A DNA stretch of 20,733 nt from Trueperaceae bacterium. Lineage in GTDB: Bacteria > Deinococcota > Deinococci > Deinococcales > Trueperaceae. Where the stretch lies: contig PXAU01000051.1 in NCBI GenBank assembly GCA_003567075.1, positions 1 to 20,733 of the forward strand, written 5' to 3'. Each line of letters opens with the position of its first letter. The stretch's first letter is position 1. The notes beneath the pieces were generated by a model, which saw nothing but the letters and a program-made list of their open reading frames with translations, was not told the DNA's origin and ran no database searches. A program made the translations under genes and the position numbers. Below, piece after piece: positions 8,598 to 15,908 of this stretch.

Positions 8598-11500
8598 ATG
8601 TCACCTACGGCCGACAACGAAGGGTCGACCAACCTGTGGCGCGCCGCCTTCGAGCTGGTTCGCGGCGTCAGCGCCAGCGAACGCGACGAGCACGGCGTGA
8701 TCGGCAGCATCAACTGGCTCCGGGCGCAGATGGAGCGGCGCGGCGCGAACCCGAACGTCGTGCGCAACATCATCTACCGGGACAAGGGCAAGCTCCCCGA
8801 CAAGCGCGCCCTGTTCGACATCCTGGACGAGCTCTGGCAGCACGGTGGGCGACCGCCGCTGGAGGCGCCCGAGCTGCGGGCGTTGCTCACACCCGGGAGC
8901 GGCAACGAGCACGAGGTGCTGCACCTGCTGGGCCGCGAGAAGCGACGCGTGTACCGCGCGTTCGTCATGAGCGTCCGCAGCGGCGACCACCCCAAGGTGG
9001 TCGTCACCGGCCGGCACGGATCGGGCAAGACGCTGCTCGCCGATTACATCGAACAAGCACTGCGAACCCCCCCGCCGGCGGCCGAGCGCATCGTGCGCCT
9101 CGAGTTCGTGGGCAACGACCTCGCCACGGCACTGGCGCGCCTGGGCAAGGCGCTCGGCGTGCCGCTGACACTGTTGGAGGCGAAGCTCGTCGAGATCGGC
9201 TCCTCCAGCGCCTTCGCGGTGCAGGCGGACACCCAGGCCAACGTCGCTCGCCTGGTCCTGGACGCGGCACGCCGCTTCGACGGACGCCAAGTGCTGCTGC
9301 TGCACGTGTCGCACTCGCTCGGCGGGCAAGACTCCCTGGCCGATACCGCCCTGCGTTTGAACACACCCGACGTACCCCGCGTCTCGGCCGCGGAGTGGCT
9401 CTGGTCGTCGCTGTTCGAACCGCTCTCGCGCCTACCCGCCTGCGCCTTGTTCGTGTCGCTCAGCGACTTGCCGGTGCGGGCAGCGCAGCGTCTGGGGCGG
9501 TTCGACGCACCGCTGAAGCTGATGCCGCCCAGCACCACCGAGGCGCGCCGCTTCGTGCGCGCACGCCTTCCCAACGCCGCGCCGGCGCAGCACGAGGACA
9601 TCGTCCGCCGGGCCGGACGTTCGTTCGACGAGCTGCGCACCTTGACGCTGCTGGCGGAGGCCCGCGCGGACGGCGTCCACGCCCCCGAGCTAGCGAGCCA
9701 GCGATCGGTGGCGCACCTGTCGCAGTTGATCGAGACGGGCGCCGACGAACACCTCCACGGCTTCCTCGTCAGCCTCGCGGTCCTCTCGCTGCCCGACTTC
9801 CCGAGCTTCACGGCCGGCACGCTGGCGACGCTGCTCGAACGCCAGCAGGCTGACCTGAGCGATCTCGAGGCCGCCTTCCTGGACCGCGTGCCGGCTGACG
9901 AGCCAGCGTACCGCTGCTTCTCCCTCGACCTGGCGCGCGCGCTGCGCGAGCGCCTCGCCGCCTACGACCCCGACACCTACCGCGCCTTCCACGACCGCGC
10001 AGCCGAGTGCTACGTCCAGGCTGCGCACGGCGATCCGACCGGCGAACCTGCCACGCGCTACCTCAGCCATCGCTTCGAAGCCCGCAACTGGCCGGCGCTG
10101 TGCGCCTGGATGGACCGCCATCGGCTGCAGCAATCGCTGGTGCGCCGCATTTGGTTGGCCGGCTCCAAGGAGTTGCCCGACGGGACCGCGCTCCAGCAGC
10201 TGGCGCTCCGCGTCGCCCGACACTACGTCGCCCGCGGCAGCTACCAACACCAAGACGCGCGCGATGCCTTCAGCGTGCTGTCGGGAGCGGATGACGTCGA
10301 CCTGCGGGTCTGGACGACCTTGCAGCGCGTCGAGGGGCTCGTCCTACGGGCCCAGTTCGACCAGGCCGAGACGCTGCTGGCGTCGTTGCCCACCCCGGGG
10401 GCAGCGCACCTGAAGGCCGCGGCGGCCCTGGGCAGGGCCGGCATCGCCCGCTGGCGGGGCTCGCTGACCGAGGCCGAGCGGCTGGTGAACCAGGACGTCG
10501 CCGCTCACCTGTCCGAGTCCGAGGCCGCGCTCGAAGACGCTATCGGGGGCGATGCCGCGAAGGCTGCAGACGTCATCGCCGAAACGCGGCGCGTGCGCGA
10601 GCAGGCCCGCATGTGGGCCGGCCTGCTCGCCAAGGACCGCGGCGATCTGCAGGTGGCCATCACCCATTTCGGGCCTAACAGCGAGCGCGACGATCTGGTG
10701 GCCGCACGCTTGGCTTTCCAGCGCGGCGACGTGCTCATGCGTTTCGGGCACTTCGATCGCGCGCTCGAGGCGCTCGACGAGGCGGTCGAGCTCGCGCAGC
10801 GTTCGGAGGCACTGCTGGCCGAGCAGACGCGCTACCTCGCTCGCCGCGGCACGTTGCGGAGGCGGCGCGGCGAACTGGCCGCGGCCGCGGCCGACTTCGC
10901 GGCGGCCCGTCAGGTGCTCCAGGGGCTGGCTCGGAACCGACACGATCTCGAGGACGAACTCGGCGACGAGGCCGAAGTCGGCTTCTGGTTGGCGCGGGTC
11001 GATGACGAGGCCAGCCTCAACCTGCTCGCGCGCGGCCGCTTCGACGAGGCGATGAGCCTGGTGGAGCGCAACATCGTGCGGTTCCGCCGCTACGCCAGCA
11101 GCCACGGTGTCGACGCCACCTACCGGCTGATGCGCAGCGTCTTGCGAATGGCGGTCGCCTACGGCTGCCGCGGCACCGCGCAAGCGCTTCGTCGCCCCTT
11201 CCCCGTCGGGCCGGCGCTGGGGCAGACGAACCCCGACCTCGAGCACGCCCGTAGGCTCTTCGACACCCTCATCGAGCGCATCGAGAGCGATGACGGCGAC
11301 CTCCGCTCGAGCGCGCTCTACCGCGACTCGCTGCTGTCGGCGAACCTGTTCGCACGCGACCCCGAGCACGCGCTGGAGCTGGCCCTGCGAACGATGGACG
11401 AGAAGGGACGACCCTATCAGCTGGCACAGGCGCGTACCCACGCCGCAGCGGCGACGCTCCGGGCTGGCCGGCCGGAGGCGACCGAAGCGCATCTTCGGGC

Positions 11501-11945
11501 CGCCTGCGCGGCGATGGTCGAGACCCGATCCAGCGCTTTCTCCGCTCCCGACGGCAGGCCCGAGCGAGGCGACCTGGAACAGGTCGCCTGGATCCAGACC
11601 CTCGCGGCCTGCGCGGCGTTGCTCGCGCGCGACGCCGAGACCGCCGGCGAGCGCCTGGTGAGCGGGCTGCGCCGCAGCGAGTTGGCGCCGTTCCACGCGA
11701 TGATGCTGCATCAGGTCGCGTGCGCGGCCGAGTGCGCCGACCTCGACGATGCGCTGCGGGCATCGCCCCTCGGCGAGGCGCTCGGTCTCTACGCCAGCGC
11801 CGGCACGCAGCCATTGCGCTTCGCCGACGCGCTGGTGCTGCACTGGCGGCGCTTAGCGACCACCGAGCCGCGACGCCTACGCGCGCTGACCGCCAGACCG
11901 GACCACTCGGACACGATCCCCTGCCTGGGCGAGAAGCGCCCGTGA
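8598..11945 (+). CDS. Large P-loop NTPase-like protein with TPR repeats, function unknown
   Basis: Encodes 1,115 residues, apparently cytoplasmic (no signal peptide or membrane segment). Residues about 34-84 form a helical module containing ANPNVVRNIIYRDKGKLPDK, possibly HTH-like. A Walker A motif GRHGSGKT lies at 138-145 within VVVTGRHGSGKTLLADYIE. The expected Walker B region reads VLLLHVSHS (232-240), without the usual acidic residues, and the sensor-like strand is ALFVSLSDLP. From about 500 on it is all-helical; FQRGDVLMRFGHFDRALEAL and later segments look like TPR units. The architecture resembles STAND-type signalling ATPases, but family membership is inferred. An ATG at 8589 is a possible alternative start. 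The gene leads an apparent operon with acuB-like and acuC-like genes, 16 bp from the next. Confidence 0.82.
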   Translation: MSPTADNEGSTNLWRAAFELVRGVSASERDEHGVIGSINWLRAQMERRGANPNVVRNIIYRDKGKLPDKRALFDILDELWQHGGRPPLEAPELRALLTPGSGNEHEVLHLLGREKRRVYRAFVMSVRSGDHPKVVVTGRHGSGKTLLADYIEQALRTPPPAAERIVRLEFVGNDLATALARLGKALGVPLTLLEAKLVEIGSSSAFAVQADTQANVARLVLDAARRFDGRQVLLLHVSHSLGGQDSLADTALRLNTPDVPRVSAAEWLWSSLFEPLSRLPACALFVSLSDLPVRAAQRLGRFDAPLKLMPPSTTEARRFVRARLPNAAPAQHEDIVRRAGRSFDELRTLTLLAEARADGVHAPELASQRSVAHLSQLIETGADEHLHGFLVSLAVLSLPDFPSFTAGTLATLLERQQADLSDLEAAFLDRVPADEPAYRCFSLDLARALRERLAAYDPDTYRAFHDRAAECYVQAAHGDPTGEPATRYLSHRFEARNWPALCAWMDRHRLQQSLVRRIWLAGSKELPDGTALQQLALRVARHYVARGSYQHQDARDAFSVLSGADDVDLRVWTTLQRVEGLVLRAQFDQAETLLASLPTPGAAHLKAAAALGRAGIARWRGSLTEAERLVNQDVAAHLSESEAALEDAIGGDAAKAADVIAETRRVREQARMWAGLLAKDRGDLQVAITHFGPNSERDDLVAARLAFQRGDVLMRFGHFDRALEALDEAVELAQRSEALLAEQTRYLARRGTLRRRRGELAAAAADFAAARQVLQGLARNRHDLEDELGDEAEVGFWLARVDDEASLNLLARGRFDEAMSLVERNIVRFRRYASSHGVDATYRLMRSVLRMAVAYGCRGTAQALRRPFPVGPALGQTNPDLEHARRLFDTLIERIESDDGDLRSSALYRDSLLSANLFARDPEHALELALRTMDEKGRPYQLAQARTHAAAATLRAGRPEATEAHLRAACAAMVETRSSAFSAPDGRPERGDLEQVAWIQTLAACAALLARDAETAGERLVSGLRRSELAPFHAMMLHQVACAAECADLDDALRASPLGEALGLYASAGTQPLRFADALVLHWRRLATTEPRRLRALTARPDHSDTIPCLGEKRP

Positions 11946-11961
11946 ACGGAGGCGAACCGGC

Positions 11962-12651
11962 GTGCTGGTACGCGACGTGATGACCGTCAACGTGATCGCC
12001 ATCGGCCCCGAGATGCCCATCCGCGACGTGGCGGCCTTGATGGAGATGCGGCGGGTGCGTCACTTCCCCATCCTGGAGGACGACGAGCAAGGCGAGGCGC
12101 GCCTCGTGGGCATCGTCTCCGACCGTGACCTGCGCGCGGTCGACTCGCCCCATCCGAGCGCCCGTCCCGACGTGCACGTCTCCGATCCGGTGCGCTCCAT
12201 CATGGTCACGCCCGTCGCCACCGCGCATCCTGACGACGCGGCCGAGGACGTGGCCGCCTGGTTGCGGGAGTACCGCGTGGGGGCGCTGCCCGTGCTCGAT
12301 GGGGAACAGCTGGTCGGGATCGTCTCGCCGCCCGACCTGCTGGCAGCGTTGGCGCTGCCGGCCGCCATCCGCGAACCGTCCTCGGTGCTCGAGGTGGAGG
12401 TGGGCAACCGGCCCGGATGCCTGGCCGCGCTGCTGCAGACGCTCGCGCAGCACGGCCTGAACGTGTCGCAGTTGACCACCACCCGGGCCGAGCCGGAGAT
12501 CGGCTGCTTCATCGTTCGTGTGAACACGATCGACGCGCCTCGCGTGGCCGGCAACCTGACCCGAGAGGGCTGGACGGTACTGTGGCCAGAGCCCGACGCA
12601 GCACCACCGGCCAGCCCGCAGCGCGGGCCGGAAGTGGAGGAGGTCGCATGA
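11962..12651 (+). CDS. acuB: CBS-CBS-ACT protein, AcuB-like
   Basis: A 229-residue cytoplasmic protein with two CBS motifs (about 1-60, MLVRDVMTVNVIAIGPEMPI through VGIVSDRDLRAV; and 74-132, VSDPVRSIMVTPVATAHPDD through LVGIVSPPDLLAAL) followed by an ACT domain (about 141-210, VLEVEVGNRPGCLAALLQTL). This matches the domain order of Bacillus AcuB. CBS pairs usually bind adenine nucleotides and ACT domains small ligands, so a sensory role is likely; the ligand is not visible. The start is GTG at 11962 with GGAGG nine bases upstream. It sits 16 bp after the ATPase/TPR gene and its stop overlaps the next start as ATGA. An AcuB-then-AcuC order is also seen in the acetoin-utilisation operon, but no acuA acetyltransferase is in the window. 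Confidence 0.85.
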   Translation: MLVRDVMTVNVIAIGPEMPIRDVAALMEMRRVRHFPILEDDEQGEARLVGIVSDRDLRAVDSPHPSARPDVHVSDPVRSIMVTPVATAHPDDAAEDVAAWLREYRVGALPVLDGEQLVGIVSPPDLLAALALPAAIREPSSVLEVEVGNRPGCLAALLQTLAQHGLNVSQLTTTRAEPEIGCFIVRVNTIDAPRVAGNLTREGWTVLWPEPDAAPPASPQRGPEVEEVA

Positions 12652-13814
12652 CCCGTCCCCGCACCCTACTGGTCGACGACCCGGTGCTCGAGCGCTCGCC
12701 CTTCGGCAGCTCGCACCCCTTCCGGGCCGAGCGCGGCGCGCTGACGAGAGCCCTGCTCGAGGCATGCGGTGCCCTGCACCAGGACGAGGTGGCGGATGTC
12801 GAGCGGCTCGACGAGCGGCTCCTGGGCGCCGTACACGAGCAGGCCTACTTGGAGGCCTTGATTCGCGCTGGCCGCGGAGAACGCGTCGACGACGCGCGCA
12901 TGTTCGGCCTCGGCACCAGCGACTGCCCCGTCGTACCAGGGATGCACCGGGTGGCCATGCGAGCGGCGGACGCCACCGTCAGCGCCGCCGAGTTGGTCGC
13001 CAGCGGCGCAGCGCAGCGCGCCGTGCACCTCACCGGCGGCCTGCATCACGCCCACCGCGCGCGCGCCTCGGGTTTCTGTCTGGTGAACGACCTGGCGCTC
13101 GCCATCGAACACCTGACCCGGCGCCGGGGGCTACGCGTCGCTTACGTCGACGTCGACGTGCATCACGGTGACGGCGTGCAGGGCATCTTCTGGGAGCGCG
13201 CCGACGTGCTCACGGTCAGCGTGCATCAGAGCGGTCGCACGCTCTTCCCGGGCACCGGCGCGGAGGACGAGATCGGCGCCGGCGCCGGCCGGGGGTTCGC
13301 CGTGAACCTGCCGCTGGCGCCCTTCATCGACGATGCGGGCTACCTCGCCGCCTTCGACGCGCTGGTGCCCACCGCGCTCAGCGCCTTCGGACCCGACGTG
13401 ATCGTGCTCCAGGCAGGCGCCGACGCCCACTGGCGCGATCCGCTGGCGCAGTTGTCGCTGAGCGGCGACGGGCTCGACGCGGTCTACGGTCGCGTGATCG
13501 ACCTGGCGGAGCGCTGCTGCGAGGGTCGCATGGTGGTGACGGGCGGCGGCGGCTACGACGCCTGGCGCAGCGTGCCGCGCGCGTGGGCCCGGCTGTGGGC
13601 GCGGCTGGCCGAACGCGAGCTCCCGGACGAGCTGCCCGAGACATGGCGCCGCGCCTGGGGTGAGCGCCTGGGCGTCAGCTTGCCGACCCGCCTGCGCGAA
13701 GGCACGCTGCCCGACCTCGACGCACGTGCGACCGAGCGCGCCGCCTCGCACGCACTGGCTGTCGCCAAGCGGGTCGCGGCGCGGCTGACGCCGCTGTGGC
13801 GCCGCGAGGACTGA
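12648..13814 (+). CDS. acuC: Histone deacetylase-superfamily protein, AcuC-like
   Basis: A 388-residue zinc-dependent deacetylase of the arginase/HDAC fold, predicted cytoplasmic. Seen motifs: catalytic His pair in GGLHHAHRARASGFCLVND (H133/H134); zinc ligands D170 and H172 in YVDVDVHHGDGVQ; D259 in LQAGADAHWRDPLAQL; and the active-site tyrosine loop GGGGYDAW. All expected catalytic residues are present. Bacterial AcuC removes acetyl groups from acetyl-CoA synthetase lysine, reactivating it; that substrate is inferred from family and from the neighbouring AcuB-like gene. Acetylpolyamine hydrolases share the fold and are the main alternative. The ATG overlaps the previous stop by four bases and has GGAGGAGG upstream, so translation is probably coupled. 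Length is normal. Confidence 0.88.
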   Translation: MTRPRTLLVDDPVLERSPFGSSHPFRAERGALTRALLEACGALHQDEVADVERLDERLLGAVHEQAYLEALIRAGRGERVDDARMFGLGTSDCPVVPGMHRVAMRAADATVSAAELVASGAAQRAVHLTGGLHHAHRARASGFCLVNDLALAIEHLTRRRGLRVAYVDVDVHHGDGVQGIFWERADVLTVSVHQSGRTLFPGTGAEDEIGAGAGRGFAVNLPLAPFIDDAGYLAAFDALVPTALSAFGPDVIVLQAGADAHWRDPLAQLSLSGDGLDAVYGRVIDLAERCCEGRMVVTGGGGYDAWRSVPRAWARLWARLAERELPDELPETWRRAWGERLGVSLPTRLREGTLPDLDARATERAASHALAVAKRVAARLTPLWRRED

Positions 13815-13826
13815 GGCGCCGCCCGG

Positions 13827-13832
13827 TACACT
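13827..13832 (+). promoter_or_regulatory. Candidate -10 element (TACACT) for the dehydrogenase
   Basis: TACACT lies in the 62-bp gap after acuC, about 45 nt before the next ATG, leaving room for the GGAGGTG ribosome-binding site. The dehydrogenase may therefore have its own promoter. No good -35 is visible. Confidence 0.35.
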
Positions 13833-13876
13833 GCCTCGAGCCGTCGGCCGCGGCCGGCGGACCGGAGGTGACACCC

Positions 13877-14755
13877 ATGCGCATTGGCTTCATCGGTCTC
13901 GGCACCATGGGCGGCCCGATGGCCGCCCGCCTCCTCGAGGCTGGTTTCGACGTGTGCGTCCACAACAGGACGCGCGAGCGAGAAACACCCCTGGTCAAGC
14001 GGGGCGCGCATCCCGCGGCCAGCCCGGCCGAGGCCGCGGGCGAGAGCGAGGTGTTGATCACGATGGTGGCCGACACGCCCGACGTCGAGGCGGTGCTGTT
14101 CGGCCCCCAGGGCGCGGCCGAGGCGTTGGACCCGGGTTCGGTCGTCATCGACATGAGCACCATCGCGCCCGACGCGGTCCGCAGCATGCACCGGCGGCTG
14201 GCGGAGCGCCAGGTGGCGCTGCTCGATGCGCCCGTCTCGGGCGGCAGCGAGGGCGCGCAGCAGGGCACCTTGTCGATCATGGTCGGCGGCGAGGAACCCG
14301 CCTTGGAGCGGGTGCGTCCGCTGCTCGAGGTGCTGGGTACCACCATCACGTACGTCGGCGCCAGCGGCGCCGGCCAGGTCGCCAAAGCGATGAACCAGGT
14401 GATCGTGGCCGGAACCTACGCGGCGGTGGCCGAGGGTCTGGTCCTCGGCATGGCCGCCGGCATCGACGTCGAGGCCGCGCATCGGGCGGTCTCGGGCGGC
14501 GCCGCCGGATCGTGGGGACTCACCCACCGCGGCCCGAACATGCTGCGCAACGAGTACCCCCTTGGGTTCCGCGTGCGCTTGCACCGCAAGGACCTCGGCA
14601 TCGCACTCGACGCTGCCGCCGCGGCCGGTGCCCCGCTGCCGCTGGCGGCGTACGTGGCCCAGCTCGAGACGGGCCTGGTCAAGCGCGGTTTCGGTGACGA
14701 GGACGTCAGTGCCATCGCCAGGGTGGTACGCGAACAGGCCGGTCTGGACGACTGA
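13877..14755 (+). CDS. NAD(P)-dependent beta-hydroxyacid dehydrogenase (3-hydroxyisobutyrate dehydrogenase family)
   Basis: A 292-residue oxidoreductase of normal family length. The N-terminal Rossmann motif MRIGFIGLGTMGGPMA binds the dinucleotide; HNRT at 29-32 ends the second strand with an arginine, which favours NADPH. The substrate signature DAPVSGGSEGAQQGTLS (118-133), the catalytic lysine K170 in GQVAKAMNQ and the late lysine in LHRKDLGIALD are all present. Family members reduce or oxidise 3-hydroxyisobutyrate, tartronate semialdehyde, glyoxylate or succinic semialdehyde; the sequence does not decide between them. The ATG has GGAGGTG upstream. The gene follows acuC but a TACACT in the gap suggests separate expression. 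It converges on the methyltransferase gene with an 81-bp gap lacking a clear hairpin. Confidence 0.9.
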   Translation: MRIGFIGLGTMGGPMAARLLEAGFDVCVHNRTRERETPLVKRGAHPAASPAEAAGESEVLITMVADTPDVEAVLFGPQGAAEALDPGSVVIDMSTIAPDAVRSMHRRLAERQVALLDAPVSGGSEGAQQGTLSIMVGGEEPALERVRPLLEVLGTTITYVGASGAGQVAKAMNQVIVAGTYAAVAEGLVLGMAAGIDVEAAHRAVSGGAAGSWGLTHRGPNMLRNEYPLGFRVRLHRKDLGIALDAAAAAGAPLPLAAYVAQLETGLVKRGFGDEDVSAIARVVREQAGLDD

Positions 14756-14836
14756 CCGCGCTGCCTCCCCGGCCCGCCGCGGCGCGACTGGCCCGCCTCG
14801 CCACGCCCGCCGCGAACCGAGACCGCCGCGACGCGC

Positions 14837-15595
14837 TCAGGTCGGTCGCCGGGCGATGACCCACACCCTCGGATCGCCCTCCTCGCACGGCTCGCCACCG
14901 GGGTAGCGCAGCAGTTCGACGGGCGCGAAACCCACCGCCGTCAGCACGGCCTCGAGTTCGGGCGGGTCGAAGGGGCGCTCCTCGTGGTACTCGACGAACG
15001 CCCCGGCAGGTCCGCGGCAGTACGCCGCCACGCGCGCACGCCCCGCCTGGGCGTCCCAGGTGTGCTCCCAACGGTAGAACACGTCGTCCGCCCAGCCCTC
15101 GGCCACGTCGTCCTCCCAGAGGGAACGCAGACCGACGCTGGTGTTGACGTCGAACACGAACGCGCCGCCGGGCTCGAGGTGCGCCAGCACCCGCTCGCAG
15201 GCGGCCGCGAGTTCGCCGTCACCGGTCAGGTTGTTGAGCGCGTCGAAGACCGCGATGACCAGGTCGAAGCGGCGCCGCAGCGACAACGTGCGGGCGTCCG
15301 CAACGGCGTAGCGGCCGTCGGGATCGCGGCGCCGCGCGGCCCGCACCATCGCCGCCGAGGGATCGACGCCGAGCACCGCATAGCCCTCGTGGCGGTACGG
15401 CGTGCCGGCCCGCCCGGTGCCGCAGCCCAGGTCCAGCACACGCTCGCCGCGCCAGCCCCGCAAGGCCAGCTGCGTCAGCACGAAGCGGCACCAGGAGCGG
15501 TACGGCACGTCCTGCATGATCGCGTCGTAGACGTCCGCCAGCGCGCTGTACGGGGGCCGCCGCGGAGCGCCGGGCGGAATGCGGCTGGCGCTCAC
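14837..15595 (-). CDS. Class I SAM-dependent methyltransferase
   Basis: About 252 residues with the standard Rossmann-like methyltransferase fold: motif I VLDLGCGTGRAGTP (53-66), acidic end of strand 2 in LGVDPSAAMV, the post-I segment VADARTLSLRRRFDLVIAVF, and DALNNLTGDGEL typical of the group that often carries DALNNL or DSLNYL. The substrate is not identifiable; homologues may act on small molecules. I chose GTG at 15595 because GAGG lies five bases upstream and the family N-terminus (YSALADVYDAIMQDVPY) follows shortly. An in-frame ATG at 15721 would add 42 low-complexity residues and run through a strong hairpin, so it is less likely. It is divergent from mreB, with a 313-bp gap. Confidence 0.82.
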   Translation of the reverse strand: MSASRIPPGAPRRPPYSALADVYDAIMQDVPYRSWCRFVLTQLALRGWRGERVLDLGCGTGRAGTPYRHEGYAVLGVDPSAAMVRAARRRDPDGRYAVADARTLSLRRRFDLVIAVFDALNNLTGDGELAAACERVLAHLEPGGAFVFDVNTSVGLRSLWEDDVAEGWADDVFYRWEHTWDAQAGRARVAAYCRGPAGAFVEYHEERPFDPPELEAVLTAVGFAPVELLRYPGGEPCEEGDPRVWVIARRPT

Positions 15596-15630
15596 CGCGG
15601 CCTCGACGGCGCCGGTCGGCCCCGTCGGCG

Positions 15631-15756
15631 AGGCGCAAGCGCCTGAATCGTGAGCCAGACCCCGGTGCGCCAAATGCGGCGCCGGTACGGTGCTGGCAAC
15701 CTTGAGGGCGTCGCTCCGCACCCCGCTGCCCCCCCGGCGGAGCTGCCTTCAAGGTT
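15631..15756 (-). promoter_or_regulatory. Candidate structured 5' leader: three consecutive hairpins upstream of the methyltransferase
   Basis: This lies in the 313-bp gap 15596-15908. The outer element is a nested hairpin: AACCTTGAGGGC (15698-15709) against GCCTTCAAGGTT (15745-15756), 12 pairs with one mismatch that is G-U in plus-strand RNA, enclosing GCTCCGC/GCGGAGC (7 bp) and a 17-nt loop. Next comes GCCAG (15654-15658)/CTGGC (15693-15697) enclosing GCGCC/GGCGC, then a short hairpin AGGCGCAAGCGCCT (15631-15644). Transcribed toward the methyltransferase this could be a cis-regulatory leader; a TAGCAT at 15857-15862 on the minus strand could drive it. I do not recognise a riboswitch class. 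The rest of the gap, 15757-15890, shows nothing clear. Confidence 0.5.
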
Positions 15757-15896
15757 CTTCTGTGGTCTCGCCCGTGCTTGCCTCGCGCTCGCCACCGGCA
15801 TGTCCCTCACCGCGTCGCACCGTCCGTCCCGCGCGCCCTCGCGAACGTCGCGCGTCATGCTACCCGGGCGGGGCCGCGCAGCCGTGGCGCGGGTGG

Positions 15897-15902
15897 TAGC
15901 GT
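15897..15902 (+). promoter_or_regulatory. -10 element (TAGCGT) for mreB
   Basis: TAGCGT ends 6 nt before the ATG at 15909 and no Shine-Dalgarno is present. It matches the leaderless pattern of other genes in the window. No -35 is evident. Confidence 0.45.
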
Positions 15903-15908
15903 GGCGCC

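Noticed and set aside
10344..11843. 499-codon minus-strand frame antisense to the ATPase/TPR gene
   Set aside because: No domain, no ribosome-binding site, composition typical of antisense frames at high GC.
11269..12765. 498-codon minus-strand frame across the ATPase, acuB and acuC genes
   Set aside because: It crosses three well-supported plus-strand genes and has no recognisable motif.
15596..15721. Upstream ATG (15721) as methyltransferase start
   Set aside because: It adds 42 low-complexity residues, runs into the strong hairpin, and lacks a ribosome-binding site, whereas GTG at 15595 has GAGG upstream.
15650..15760. tRNA gene in the inverted-repeat region
   Set aside because: No T-arm consensus and stem sizes do not fit a cloverleaf.
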